In this document: piece by piece, positions 32,411 through 40,860 of the stretch
Layout of the letters: the number at the start of each line of letters is the position of its first letter
Numbering within the stretch: position 1 is the stretch's first letter
The notes under the pieces: model-generated
Seen by the model: the letters and a program-made list of their open reading frames with translations, nothing else
Databases searched by the model: none
Told to the model about the DNA's origin: nothing
Translations under genes and position numbers: made by a program
Origin: CAYMTN01 sp964393335
GTDB lineage: Bacteria > Chloroflexota > Anaerolineae > Aggregatilineales > Aggregatilineaceae
Direction of reading: 5' to 3'
NCBI GenBank assembly: GCA_964393335.1
Contig: CAYMTN010000008.1
Coordinates: forward strand, 1-45,205
Length of the DNA: 45,205 nucleotides

Positions 32411-34300
32411 ATGAGCGCTCCCAATTTCCCCTACCCCCGTCACTATCCCTACCAGCCTACCCGGCGGCTGAATCCCTGGATTATGCGCCTGACGCTGCTC
32501 ACCATCACAGGTGTGATTCTGCTTGTTTTTTTGTTGATGATCATGGTCGCCGGATATGAATTCCTGCATCATGGTGAAATCTACCCCGGCGTTTCAACCG
32601 TGTTTGGCATGGACCTGGCCGGGATGAGCCGCCAGGAGGCCATAGCGGCCATCAACGACCGGTTCACGTATCCGAACGATGCGACCTTCGCGTTTCGTTA
32701 TGGCGGGCAGGTGTGGGAATTCACCGCCGCCGAGCTGGGCGTTACGCTTGATGCCGACGCGACCGTCGACGCCGCCTATAACGTCGGGCGCGATGGCAGC
32801 CGTCTGGACAACCTGCTCACTCAATTCGACATCTGGACCGAAGGGTATCCCGTCGCACCGGTGATCACCTATAACCAGACCTACGCCGAGCGCCAGCTAA
32901 CCGAGATCGCGCAGAGCCACGTCAACCGCCCGGTTATCGATGCGACGGTGATCATCCGGGATGGCAAAGCAGTCGCCCCGCCCAGCCAGGTCGGACGCGG
33001 CGTCGACATTCCGGCGACATTAAGTGTGCTGCGCAACGAAATCTTGACGTTGAGCAGCCACAGCGTGATCAATCTGGTGGTCAACGAAACGCCGCCCACC
33101 GTCTGGGAAGCGGACAGCACCGCCGAGCAGATCAATCTGGCGCTGTCGGCCCCGGTGGAGTTTTACATCGCGCCAGAAGACACGGCGACCAGCGGCAGCG
33201 CCGGTCCCTGGGTCGCGCAGATCGACTCACTGCAAAAGATGCTCGTCATCGAGCAGGTCAATCATGAAGACGGCACGGCGGGTTACGGGTTAAGCGTCAA
33301 CCTGGACGAACCGCGCGCGTTTCTGGCCGACCTGGCCCCCGAACTGAGCGCACAGCCGGCTAATGCCCGTTTCATCTTTAACGACGAAACACAACAGCTT
33401 GAGGTGATCCAGAACAGCATCAATGGTCACGCGCTGGATGTGGAGAGCACCGTCGCACAATTTGAAGACGCGATCTATGCGCCGGACCCGGCAGATCGGC
33501 GCGTCCGGCTGATTTTCCAGGATGTCCCGGCGCAAATCCCCGATACGGCGACCGCGCAGCAACTCGGCATCACCGAAAAAGTCGTGCAAAAAACGACCTA
33601 CTACTACGGTTCGACTGCCGCCCGCCGCAAAAATATCCAGGTGGCTGCGGCGAATTTTCACGGGCTGGTGATCCCGCCGGGCGGCGTTTTTTCGTTCAAC
33701 GAGTGGCTGGGGGATGTCAGCGTCGAAACCGGCTATGAACAGGGCCTGATCATCGTCGGCAACCAGACCATAACAGGAGTGGGCGGCGGCGTGTGCCAGG
33801 TCGCGACGACGGCGTTCCAGACCGCTTTTTATGGCGGTTACCCGATCCTGGAACGGGTCGAACACGCCTACCGGGTCGGGTATTACGAAGAAGGCGAAGG
33901 CCCCGGCATGGACGCCACTGTGTACTCGCCCATTGTCGATTTCCGGTTCGTCAATGATACGCCGTACCACTTGCTGATCGAAACGTATGTCAACCCCGGC
34001 AACAGCACCGTCACCTGGAAGTTTTACAGCACCAGTATGAATCGCCGCGTGGTCAAAGAGGGGCCGGTTGTCCGTAACCAGACGTCTCCACAACCACCCA
34101 TTTACCGGGCGAATGCGCAGTTGACACGCGGGCAGATCAGGCAGGTCGATTACGCCGTAAGCGGCGCGGATGTGTACGTCTACCGCACGGTGTATGAAGG
34201 TGACCGCGTGATCATCGATCGCGAGGAATTCCACAGCCATTACGTACCCTGGTCCGATCAATACGAGGTCGCACCCGACGATCCGCGCATCAACGGATAG
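32411..34300 (+). CDS. VanW family protein with peptidoglycan-binding-like and G5-type regions
   Basis: The 629-aa protein has a short Pro/Arg cytoplasmic head, one membrane helix at about 27-52 and a large external part. Residues about 60-370 contain repeated YoaR/PG_binding_4-like modules (GMDLAGMSRQEAIAAIN, ELGVTLDADATVD). The VanW domain follows (VIPPGGVFSFNEWLG, GGGVCQVATTAFQTAFYGGYPI). A G5-like end contains VDYAVSGADVYVYRTVYEGDRVI. These proteins are linked to the cell wall, but their activity is unknown; VanW itself has no proven role in vancomycin resistance. ATG 32411 is preferred over the GTG nine bases upstream. Confidence 0.9.
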   Translation: MSAPNFPYPRHYPYQPTRRLNPWIMRLTLLTITGVILLVFLLMIMVAGYEFLHHGEIYPGVSTVFGMDLAGMSRQEAIAAINDRFTYPNDATFAFRYGGQVWEFTAAELGVTLDADATVDAAYNVGRDGSRLDNLLTQFDIWTEGYPVAPVITYNQTYAERQLTEIAQSHVNRPVIDATVIIRDGKAVAPPSQVGRGVDIPATLSVLRNEILTLSSHSVINLVVNETPPTVWEADSTAEQINLALSAPVEFYIAPEDTATSGSAGPWVAQIDSLQKMLVIEQVNHEDGTAGYGLSVNLDEPRAFLADLAPELSAQPANARFIFNDETQQLEVIQNSINGHALDVESTVAQFEDAIYAPDPADRRVRLIFQDVPAQIPDTATAQQLGITEKVVQKTTYYYGSTAARRKNIQVAAANFHGLVIPPGGVFSFNEWLGDVSVETGYEQGLIIVGNQTITGVGGGVCQVATTAFQTAFYGGYPILERVEHAYRVGYYEEGEGPGMDATVYSPIVDFRFVNDTPYHLLIETYVNPGNSTVTWKFYSTSMNRRVVKEGPVVRNQTSPQPPIYRANAQLTRGQIRQVDYAVSGADVYVYRTVYEGDRVIIDREEFHSHYVPWSDQYEVAPDDPRING

Positions 34301-34322
34301 ACCCTCACACCTTACCTGGAAG

Positions 34323-34357
34323 CGGGCGTTTCTACCTGCCGGAAACGCCCGTTTTTT
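34323..34357 (+). terminator. Rho-independent terminator
   Basis: CGGGCGTTT (34323-34331) pairs with AAACGCCCG (34343-34351), followed by TTTTTTG. Confidence 0.85.
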
Positions 34358-34375
34358 GTGCGCCAGGGAACAACA

Positions 34376-34404
34376 TTGCACCGAACACCTGTTCGCGCTA
34401 GACT
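34376..34404 (+). promoter_or_regulatory. radA promoter with embedded LexA (SOS) box
   Basis: TTGCAC (34376-34381), a 17-base spacer, TAGACT (34399-34404). Inside the spacer is the perfect palindrome CGAACACCTGTTCG (34382-34395). This matches the GAAC-N4-GTTC LexA site known from Gram-positive and actinobacterial SOS systems. LexA bound here would block the promoter, making radA DNA-damage-inducible. Confidence 0.75.
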
Positions 34405-34446
34405 AGGGCTGGGATACAAATCGCCTGTCGACGGAGCGGGAACAAA

Positions 34447-35820
34447 ATGGCCAAAACACACGTATACTACGAATGCCAGAACTGCGGGCGGCGCACGCCG
34501 CGTTATATGGGAAAGTGTCCCAACTGCGGCGAATTCAATACCATGATCGAGCAGGTCGAAGAACCAGAATCAACACTGGCAAGCCGCCCCACAACGCCGC
34601 TTCGCTCCAAACCGCAGCGCCTCAAAGATGTGTCCGCCGAATCAGGTGATCGGTATCCGGTGCCGGTTGAAGAACTGTCGCGCGTATTGGGCGGCGGGCT
34701 GGTGCCGGGCAGCATCGTGCTGGTTGGCGGTGATCCGGGCATCGGCAAGAGCACGCTGCTGCTGCAAGTAGCGGCGCTGATGGATCCGATCGCCGGACCG
34801 GTTCTCTACGTGAGCGGGGAGGAAAGCGAGCGCCAGATCAAGATGCGTGCCGAACGGCTGGGCGTGCAGGCGGACGGTCTGTACCTCGTCACCGAAACCG
34901 AGGTCGCGGCGATCATGGCCCACGTCGAATCACTCAAGCCGCGCCTGATCATTGTTGACTCGATCCAGACGACCTATATCGAAGGCAAAGCATCTTCCGC
35001 AGGCAGCGTCAGCCAGGTGCGCGAATGCGCCAGCCAGTTTCGTGAACTGGCAAAAAACAGCGGGATCGCCGTGTTCCTGGTTGGGCATGTCACCAAGGAA
35101 GGCATCATCGCCGGGCCGCGCGTGCTGGAGCATATCGTTGACACCGTCCTGTACCTGGAAGGCGACCGCTTCCAGGCGTACCGCCTGCTGCGTAGTGTCA
35201 AAAACCGATTCGGCCCGACGAATGAAGTCGGCGTGTTTGAAATGCGTGACCGGGGCCTGGTCGAGATTGCCAACCCGTCGGAGGTGTTTATTGCCGAGCG
35301 CGTCGTCAACGCGCCGGGCAGCGCCATCGCCGTCACGCTGGAAGGCACGCGCCCGCTGCTGGTCGAAGTGCAGGCGCTCGCCAGCCAGACGGTTTATCCG
35401 AATCCCCGCCGCACGGCCAACGGCATCGACTTCAACCGCCTGCTGCTGATCACGGCGGTGCTCACCAAACGCATCGGCATCAAACTGTACGAAAAAGACA
35501 TTTTCGTGAACGTCATCAGCGGCCTAAAAATCGACGAGCCTGCCGCCGACCTGGCGATTGCCATCGCCATCGCATCGAGCTCCTGGGATACGCCCGTACC
35601 GGCTGATATGGCTTTCGTGGGCGAAATCGGGTTGAGCGGGGAATTACGCGCCGTCAGCCAGACAACGACCCGCGTGAAAGAGGCGGCCAAGCTCGGTTTC
35701 CGGCGGGTGATGGTGCCACGCACGTTTCGCCAGGAGGAGACACTGGGCGATGGCGTGCAGTTGATCCCGGTGCGCAGCATCTCCGACGCGTTTGAAAATG
35801 CGCTGCCGCGCCCGCGCTAA
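34447..35820 (+). CDS. radA: DNA repair protein RadA
   Basis: The 457-aa protein, of normal length, aids RecA-dependent recombination by extending strand exchange. It has the N-terminal zinc finger with C10, C13, C24 and C27, Walker A GGDPGIGKST at about 94-103, the RadA-specific KNRFG near 250 and a C-terminal Lon-protease-like domain. ATG 34447 is preceded by GGAGCGGGAAC. Upstream lies a promoter with a LexA-type box. It ends about 60 bases from the convergent lysA. Confidence 0.96.
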   Translation: MAKTHVYYECQNCGRRTPRYMGKCPNCGEFNTMIEQVEEPESTLASRPTTPLRSKPQRLKDVSAESGDRYPVPVEELSRVLGGGLVPGSIVLVGGDPGIGKSTLLLQVAALMDPIAGPVLYVSGEESERQIKMRAERLGVQADGLYLVTETEVAAIMAHVESLKPRLIIVDSIQTTYIEGKASSAGSVSQVRECASQFRELAKNSGIAVFLVGHVTKEGIIAGPRVLEHIVDTVLYLEGDRFQAYRLLRSVKNRFGPTNEVGVFEMRDRGLVEIANPSEVFIAERVVNAPGSAIAVTLEGTRPLLVEVQALASQTVYPNPRRTANGIDFNRLLLITAVLTKRIGIKLYEKDIFVNVISGLKIDEPAADLAIAIAIASSSWDTPVPADMAFVGEIGLSGELRAVSQTTTRVKEAAKLGFRRVMVPRTFRQEETLGDGVQLIPVRSISDAFENALPRPR

Positions 35821-35882
35821 CTAACCACCTTCCCCCGGCGCATGGCCGGTGATCCAACATGTGCGGCGGCGACCGCGCAGAT

Positions 35883-37115
35883 TCACTCCTCGCGCTCCAG
35901 GCGCAGCATGTCATCCCATGTTTCGCGGCGGCGAATCACGCGCCAGCGGTCAGCCTCAACCAACACTTCCGGCGGACGCGTACGCATGTTGTAATTGGAC
36001 GCCATCACCAACCCATACGCGCCTGCCACCATCACCGCCAGCCGGTCCCCGGCGGTCAGTTCCGGCAGCAGCGCAGACCGGCTCAACACGTCCGCCGATT
36101 CACACACCGGACCCGCGACCACCGCCGGATGAACCGCTCCGCCCTGGCGGCACGGCAGCACCGGGTGGACGGCCTCGTACAAGGCCGGTCGCAGCAGATC
36201 GGTCATGCTGCCATCGGTGATCACAAAACGCTGCCCACCCTGTTCCTTGACGTACAACACGGAAACCAGCAGCAGCCCGGCGTCCGCCATGATCGAGCGC
36301 CCCGGCTCGATCAGCAGGTGCCACCCGGTCACGAGCGGGGCCAGCGCATCCGCAAATGCCGCGAGTGACGGGTAAGTATCTGTGCCGCCATACGACACCG
36401 GGAAGCCGCCACCGATGTTCAGCGCGCGCACCGCCGGGTACGGCTCCGCGAGCGCCTGAACGATCCGCACTGCCTCAACCGTTTCATCCACGCTGCTCAA
36501 CTGGCTCCCGATATGGACGTGCAAACCGCGTATCTGCACATGCGGATAGTCTGCCTGCCGGGCCAGCAGCTCGGAGATAACATCCGGCAGCATGCCGAAT
36601 TTCGCGCCAAAATGCCCGGTCGCAATATGCCGGTGCGTGCTGGCTTCAATCCCCGGATTGACGCGCAGCGCTACTGTGGCCGGGTGCGAGAGCCGACTGG
36701 CTAACGAGTCCAGCAGGCTCAGTTCAGCGGCGCTCTCGACATTAATCCACCCAACAGCCACATCCAGCGCGTACGCCAGTTCGGCCTGCGTTTTGCCAAC
36801 GCCTGCAAATACGATCTGACCGGGATCAATTCCTGCTTCGCGGGCGCGGAAAATTTCGCCTGCGCTGACCGCGTCCATGCCCAGACCCTCGGCGTTCAGC
36901 AAGCGCAACAGCGTTCGGTTGCCGTTCGCCTTGATGCTGTAATGGATCGACGCATTCAGCGGTGCAAAGACCGCCTGCAAACGCCGGACATTGGTTCGCA
37001 CACGCCCTGCACTGTAGACATACGCCGGTGTGCCGACCGCCCCGGCGATGGCTCCTAGCGTGACAGCGTCGCACCACAATTCGCCGTCCCTGTAATGAAA
37101 CGACTCGTTCAACAC
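35883..37115 (-). CDS. lysA: Diaminopimelate decarboxylase
   Basis: The 410-aa PLP enzyme makes lysine from meso-diaminopimelate. The PLP lysine is K62 in YSIKANGN. HVHIGSQL, NIGGGFPVSYGG, EPGRSI and the partner-site CESADVL near the end are all present. GTG 37115 is the preferred start, because AGGGGAG (37124-37130 on the minus strand) lies eight bases upstream. An upstream TTG at 37136 would place that ribosome site inside the gene. No other lysine-pathway gene is near. Confidence 0.94.
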   Translation of the reverse strand: MLNESFHYRDGELWCDAVTLGAIAGAVGTPAYVYSAGRVRTNVRRLQAVFAPLNASIHYSIKANGNRTLLRLLNAEGLGMDAVSAGEIFRAREAGIDPGQIVFAGVGKTQAELAYALDVAVGWINVESAAELSLLDSLASRLSHPATVALRVNPGIEASTHRHIATGHFGAKFGMLPDVISELLARQADYPHVQIRGLHVHIGSQLSSVDETVEAVRIVQALAEPYPAVRALNIGGGFPVSYGGTDTYPSLAAFADALAPLVTGWHLLIEPGRSIMADAGLLLVSVLYVKEQGGQRFVITDGSMTDLLRPALYEAVHPVLPCRQGGAVHPAVVAGPVCESADVLSRSALLPELTAGDRLAVMVAGAYGLVMASNYNMRTRPPEVLVEADRWRVIRRRETWDDMLRLEREE

Positions 37116-37139
37116 GTATGGCTCTCCCCTGCTCAATAC

Positions 37140-37177
37140 AAAGCCGGTCGCTGCTCATCGGCGCGACCGGCTTTTTG
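37140..37177. terminator. Strong hairpin, probable terminator
   Basis: AAAGCCGGTCGC (37140-37151) pairs over 12 bp with GCGACCGGCTTT (37163-37174), with TTTTTG on the plus side and a weaker TTTGTATT on the minus side. For the minus-strand small gene upstream of lysA it would act as terminator before lysA transcription begins. Confidence 0.65.
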
Positions 37178-37197
37178 TGCTGAGGTTCTTCCCCGCG

Positions 37198-37440
37198 TTA
37201 TTTCGGCTTCCCCTTGTCCGAAACGGTCACCGATTGAAAAACCAACGTCACAATGCGCGGGGTACCTTCTTCGTCGTCACCTTCAATCGTCACGCGATCC
37301 ACGAGCAACGGGTCATTGGCTTGCAGGCATAATGCAAACAAGTCATCGAGCGTCGAAAATGTTGACGATGTTTCGTCCAAGCCTGAATGGCGATCCCACC
37401 GACGAAAAATCACCGTTCCATTGTGCACTTTTGCGGACAT
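37198..37440 (-). CDS. Small hypothetical protein, 80 aa
   Basis: The frame begins MSAKVHNGTVIFRRW and contains SSTFSTLDDLFALCLQ, a Val/Ile-rich middle with DRVTIEGDDEEG, and VTLVFQSVTV. It looks like a small alpha/beta protein without signal peptide. ATG 37440 is chosen because AAGGATT lies about nine bases upstream; the frame stays open to 37506. A candidate promoter (TTGCTT-17-GATACT, 37534-37506) and a terminator after it support a real gene. No family is recognised. Confidence 0.55.
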   Translation of the reverse strand: MSAKVHNGTVIFRRWDRHSGLDETSSTFSTLDDLFALCLQANDPLLVDRVTIEGDDEEGTPRIVTLVFQSVTVSDKGKPK

Positions 37441-37505
37441 CGAGGCGAATCCTTTGCACCGGCTACTATCACGCGGCTTCATCATACACGTACCTTCACC
37501 CGCCA

Positions 37506-37534
37506 AGTATCCATCAGTTGGCCGCGTGAAGCAA
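37506..37534 (-). promoter_or_regulatory. Candidate promoter for the 80-aa gene
   Basis: On the minus strand TTGCTT (37534-37529), a 17-base spacer and GATACT (37511-37506). The leader would be about 58 bases. Confidence 0.35.
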
Positions 37535-37554
37535 GTCCCCCTTCAAGATTATGC

Positions 37555-37583
37555 TTGTACAATTGGGCAGTCATGTGCATAAT
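37555..37583 (+). promoter_or_regulatory. Candidate promoter for the structured RNA region
   Basis: TTGTAC (37555-37560), a 17-base spacer, CATAAT (37578-37583). Just downstream is the inverted repeat ATAGTAC (37602-37608) with GTACTAT (37620-37626), a possible operator. Confidence 0.4.
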
Positions 37584-37589
37584 ATAGAT

Positions 37590-38090
37590 ACAATGCGACC
37601 AATAGTACGTGCCACGGTTGTACTATAGAACTCGATCGAAGTTGATTTTGCATCCATCATATTGGGATGGATGTTAGCATTCAAGAACAAGTCTCACACC
37701 GGGCTGTGTGAGTGCGTGAGCTAACCCGAACCGTCTGGACTATGAAGCATCGCTCAGGGTCAATAATGAGCAGCAGTCCAGGCCGCGAACCGATGCTGAT
37801 AAACGAGTCCCCGTTCTGACACAATCCTGGGGGCATTTGGTCGGTAGTTGTACACGGGTATTGCCGGGAAACTTATGAGCTGACGAGTATCTTGTCTGTA
37901 CTGATTCCATCATTGGGGACGACGAGATATCCCCACTGCTTAACGGATCGACTTGATCTGTAAGCCGTGACCGCTCATATGAGTGAGTCTGTGCCTTGGT
38001 AAGCAGGTATGCCGGGCGCAATCGACGAGTTCTGATGTCAACATCTACGGGCAGCCGTGGCCATGTTTGCCAACGGCTGTCTTGTTTTAT
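37590..38090 (+). ncRNA. Candidate structured non-coding RNA upstream of recX
   Basis: About 500 bases without a credible gene, visibly less GC-rich than the neighbouring genes. Many stems are readable: CATCCATC/GATGGATG (37651-37673); CTCACAC/GTGTGAG (37693-37712) whose CGGG loop can pair with CCCG (37725-37728) as a pseudoknot; GTCTGGACT/AGTCCAGGC (37733-37783) with an inner GCTCA/TGAGC; CGGTAGT/ATTGCCG (37842-37866); TGGGGA/TCCCCA (37914-37935). AGCATCG (37746-37752) may instead pair with CGATGCT (37791-37797). A candidate promoter starts it and a strong terminator ends it before recX. No signature of tmRNA, RNase P, SRP or 6S RNA was recognised. A long recX leader is the alternative. Confidence 0.4.
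38051..38090 (+). terminator. Rho-independent terminator just before recX
   Basis: CAGCCGT-GGC (38052-38061) pairs with GCC-a-ACGGCTG (38069-38079), with one bulged A, followed by TCTTGTTTTA. It lies only 14 bases before the recX GTG, so it ends the upstream transcript or attenuates recX. Confidence 0.7.
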
Positions 38091-38103
38091 GGGGAAATAG
38101 ACG

Positions 38104-38769
38104 GTGGCGGGAACGATCACAGCGCTTGAAGTTCAAAAACACCATCAAGAACGCGTCAGCGTGTACCTGGATGGCGAGTTCGCGTTTGGCCTGCCTGTGA
38201 TAGAAGCCGCCCGGTTGCACACAGGCCAGGCGCTCTCGGATGACGAGATCGCTGCCTTGCGCACGATTGACGATGTGGCGCGGGCCGTCGACCGGGCAGT
38301 CAAATTGCTGGCCCGCCGTCCCTACAGCATGGCCGAGATTCGCCGTAATCTCGCATCCCACGACATCGCCCCTGGCACCATCGACGCGGCGCTTGCCAAA
38401 CTCGAACGGCTGGGGTATGTCGATGACCACGCGTTTGCCGCGTACTGGATCGAGAACCGCGAGCAATTCCGGCCTCGCGGCCCGCATGCATTGCGTTATG
38501 AGCTACGCCAAAAAGGCATCGTTGATAGCGTGATTCAGGCGGCCCTGAACGAGATAGACTCACACGATTCCGCCTACCGGGCAGCGCAAGACAAACTGCG
38601 CCGCTTTCAGGGCATGGACCGGCAGACATTTCGCAGCAAGCTGGGCGTCTTTTTGGCCCGGCGCGGATTTGAATATGACATCGTCCGTGACATAGTTGAC
38701 CAGTTGATTCATGAGCTAGAAACAGAACAACCGGATTTTTTTGCAGCAGACCAATCAAACGAGGAGTAG
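38104..38769 (+). CDS. recX: Regulatory protein RecX
   Basis: The 221-aa protein binds RecA filaments and restrains them. Family features are the VSVYLDGEFAFGL start, RRPYSMAEIRRNL near 76-88, LERLGYVDDHAFA near 98-110, GPHALRYELRQKGI and a C-terminal third repeat. The C-terminal acidic tail is slightly extended. GTG 38104 is the start, with GGGGAAA upstream. The stop falls four bases before the RNase Y ATG. recA is not in the window. Confidence 0.9.
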   Translation: MAGTITALEVQKHHQERVSVYLDGEFAFGLPVIEAARLHTGQALSDDEIAALRTIDDVARAVDRAVKLLARRPYSMAEIRRNLASHDIAPGTIDAALAKLERLGYVDDHAFAAYWIENREQFRPRGPHALRYELRQKGIVDSVIQAALNEIDSHDSAYRAAQDKLRRFQGMDRQTFRSKLGVFLARRGFEYDIVRDIVDQLIHELETEQPDFFAADQSNEE

Positions 38770-38773
38770 CTCC

Positions 38774-40303
38774 ATGGAAATCGTGTTAGCCTTCATCGGG
38801 CTCGCGATTGGCGTTGGACTAGGCGCTGGTGGCCTTTTGGTTTACCAGAATATGCAGGGAACGAACAGACAGCGTCTGGCAGAAGAAGAAGCATCTCATA
38901 TCGTCAACGAAGCGCGCAATCAGGCCAAACAAATCATTGTTGACACGCGTGATGAAGCGCTGGGTATCCAACGAGAAGCTGAAGAAAACGCCAAAAAACG
39001 TCGTGCCGAACTGGACCGCGAAAGTGATCGCATCCAAAAGCGCCGGGAAGACCTTGACGCACGGTATGAGCGTTTGGAACTTCGTGAGCAAAATCTGAAC
39101 AAACGGCAAAGCAAGTTAGACAAACGGCAGAATGAAATCGACACCATGTTTGAAGAACAAAAAGCCGTTCTCGAACACATGGCGGAGATGACGCGCGACG
39201 AAGCGCGCCAAGAGCTGCTGAAAATGGTCGAAGACGAAGCACGCCAGGATATGGCGCGCCGCATCCGCGAGGTTGAGGAAGAAACGAAGATCGAGGCTGA
39301 TACCCGCGCGCGGGATATCATCGCCCTGGCCATCCAGCGCATCGCCTCAGAGCATGTCAACGAGATAGCGGTCAGCGTTGTGCCGCTGCCCTCGGACGAA
39401 ATGAAGGGGCGCATCATCGGGCGCAACGGGCGCAACATCCGCTCATTCGAGCAGGCAACCGGCGTCGATGTCATCGTGGATGATACGCCGGAAGCGGTGA
39501 CGATCTCCAGTTTTGACCCCATCCGGCGCGAAGTCGCCAAACGGTCGATGGAGAAACTGGTGCTCGATGGGCGGATTCATCCGGCTCGCATCGAAAAACT
39601 TGTAGCCGACGCCAGCAAGGAAGTTGAGCGCGTCGTCCGTGAAGAAGGCGAACGCGCCGCTTATGAAGCCGGCGTGCCTGGCCTGCATAATGAGATCATG
39701 AAGCTGCTGGGCCGCCTGAAGTTCCGTACCAGCTACGGGCAGAACCAACACGCCCACGCCATTGAAACAGCCCACATCGCCGGGATGATCGCCGCCGAGT
39801 TGGGCGCTAACGTGGCGATTGCCAAAGCGGGCGGCTTGCTGCATGACATCGGCAAGGCAATTGACCACGAAATCGAAGGCACACACGCACAAATCGGCGC
39901 GGATTTCGCCAAACGGTACGGCGTAGGGGACAAAATCGTGAACTGCATCGCCTCGCACCACCACGAGGTCGAACAGGAATGTGTCGAAGCGATGATCGTC
40001 GAGGCCGCTGATGCGATCTCCGGGGCACGCCCTGGCGCGCGCCGTGAAAGCCTGGATACCTACATCCGCCGCGTGAAAGCGCTCGAAGACATCGCCAAAG
40101 AATTCGAAGGGGTGGACCAGAGTTACGCGTTGCAAGCTGGGCGTGAAGTCCGGATCATGGTCAAACCGGACGAAATCGACGATCTGGCAGCAACCCGCCT
40201 GGCTCGTGATATTTCCAAACGAATCGAAGAAACCATGCAATATCCGGGCCAGATCAAAGTCACCATCATTCGCGAAACCCGCGCGGTGGACTACGCGAAA
40301 TAA
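38774..40303 (+). CDS. rny: Ribonuclease Y
   Basis: The 509-aa membrane-tethered endoribonuclease starts mRNA decay. It has one N-terminal membrane helix (about 3-24) and a long Arg/Glu/Lys coiled coil to about 170. A KH domain follows (GRIIGRNGRNIRSFE), then an HD domain with the paired LLHDIGKAID and IASHHHE motifs, and a C-terminal Rny region. Length matches the family. GAGGAG precedes ATG 38774. It follows recX directly. RicT at 1457 belongs to the complex that adjusts RNase Y in Bacillus. Confidence 0.96.
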   Translation: MEIVLAFIGLAIGVGLGAGGLLVYQNMQGTNRQRLAEEEASHIVNEARNQAKQIIVDTRDEALGIQREAEENAKKRRAELDRESDRIQKRREDLDARYERLELREQNLNKRQSKLDKRQNEIDTMFEEQKAVLEHMAEMTRDEARQELLKMVEDEARQDMARRIREVEEETKIEADTRARDIIALAIQRIASEHVNEIAVSVVPLPSDEMKGRIIGRNGRNIRSFEQATGVDVIVDDTPEAVTISSFDPIRREVAKRSMEKLVLDGRIHPARIEKLVADASKEVERVVREEGERAAYEAGVPGLHNEIMKLLGRLKFRTSYGQNQHAHAIETAHIAGMIAAELGANVAIAKAGGLLHDIGKAIDHEIEGTHAQIGADFAKRYGVGDKIVNCIASHHHEVEQECVEAMIVEAADAISGARPGARRESLDTYIRRVKALEDIAKEFEGVDQSYALQAGREVRIMVKPDEIDDLAATRLARDISKRIEETMQYPGQIKVTIIRETRAVDYAK

Positions 40304-40327
40304 CACATCACTGGCTTGAAAATGGAA

Positions 40328-40360
40328 CGGCGGACTCCCTTGAGTCCGCCGCTTTGTTTT
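40328..40360 (+). terminator. Terminator of recX-rny
   Basis: CGGCGGACTC (40328-40337) pairs perfectly with GAGTCCGCCG (40342-40351) around a CCTT loop, then CTTTGTTTT. Confidence 0.85.
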
Positions 40361-40381
40361 CCGCGTGAGATCAGGCAGCCG

Positions 40382-40843
40382 CTAGTGCAAGGTTTGCCCG
40401 ATAAAGAGGCCGAGATCATGCGAATTGCGCACCAGTAGCGGAGGTTCCGGCAGCCAGGGGAAATAGTTCACCTGCTGCGGCTGCGTGACGATAAATTGGG
40501 GCACTTCCAGGTTGTCAACCAACCCGAACCCACCCGCCTGCATCAGATCAAAGACGAGGTTAAGCATGTCCATCGTCCACGCTTGCGAACCCAAAAACAG
40601 CTCCATCCGGTGAAAGGACCGGGGAGTGTTGCCTGCTAACCCCGGCGCGCGAAGTTCCAGCCAACCGCCATCCGCGCACGTGATAACGTACCGGTCAGGG
40701 CCGACCCTACGCGCATCGGCAATACGATCTGAATGCTCCAACACCCACTGAACAGCCTTGCGGTCTCCATCGGCGAAATGTCCATCGGCGGCATGACAAA
40801 CTAAGATCATCATGGTATGTGGCATAACGTTCTGCCCTGGCAC
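40382..40843 (-). CDS. Hypothetical protein, 153 aa
   Basis: The frame reads MMILVCHAADGHFADGDRKAV near the start, then DRYVITCADGGWLELRAPG, a middle with SFHRMELFLGSQAW, and FDLMQAGGFGLVDNLEVPQFIVTQPQQ. It is a compact soluble alpha/beta-type protein without signal or membrane segment; no family is recognised. The start is GTG 40843, because a near-perfect AAAGGAGG lies nine bases upstream; ATG 40825 would be too far from it. A weak promoter (TTGCCT-17-TAATCT, 40934-40906) lies beyond. The end is convergent with the rny terminator. Confidence 0.7.
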   Translation of the reverse strand: MPGQNVMPHTMMILVCHAADGHFADGDRKAVQWVLEHSDRIADARRVGPDRYVITCADGGWLELRAPGLAGNTPRSFHRMELFLGSQAWTMDMLNLVFDLMQAGGFGLVDNLEVPQFIVTQPQQVNYFPWLPEPPLLVRNSHDLGLFIGQTLH

Positions 40844-40860
40844 GGTGTTCTGCCTCCTTT

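Noticed and set aside
37590..38090. tmRNA, RNase P RNA, SRP RNA or 6S RNA
   Set aside because: No tRNA-like ends or tag frame, no GAGGAAAGTCC-type core, no SRP GGAAG loop motif and no single long 6S-like hairpin were found by eye.
37740..38120. Minus-strand 126-aa open frame in the recX upstream region
   Set aside because: No ribosome site or family resemblance, and it crosses the terminator and the recX start.
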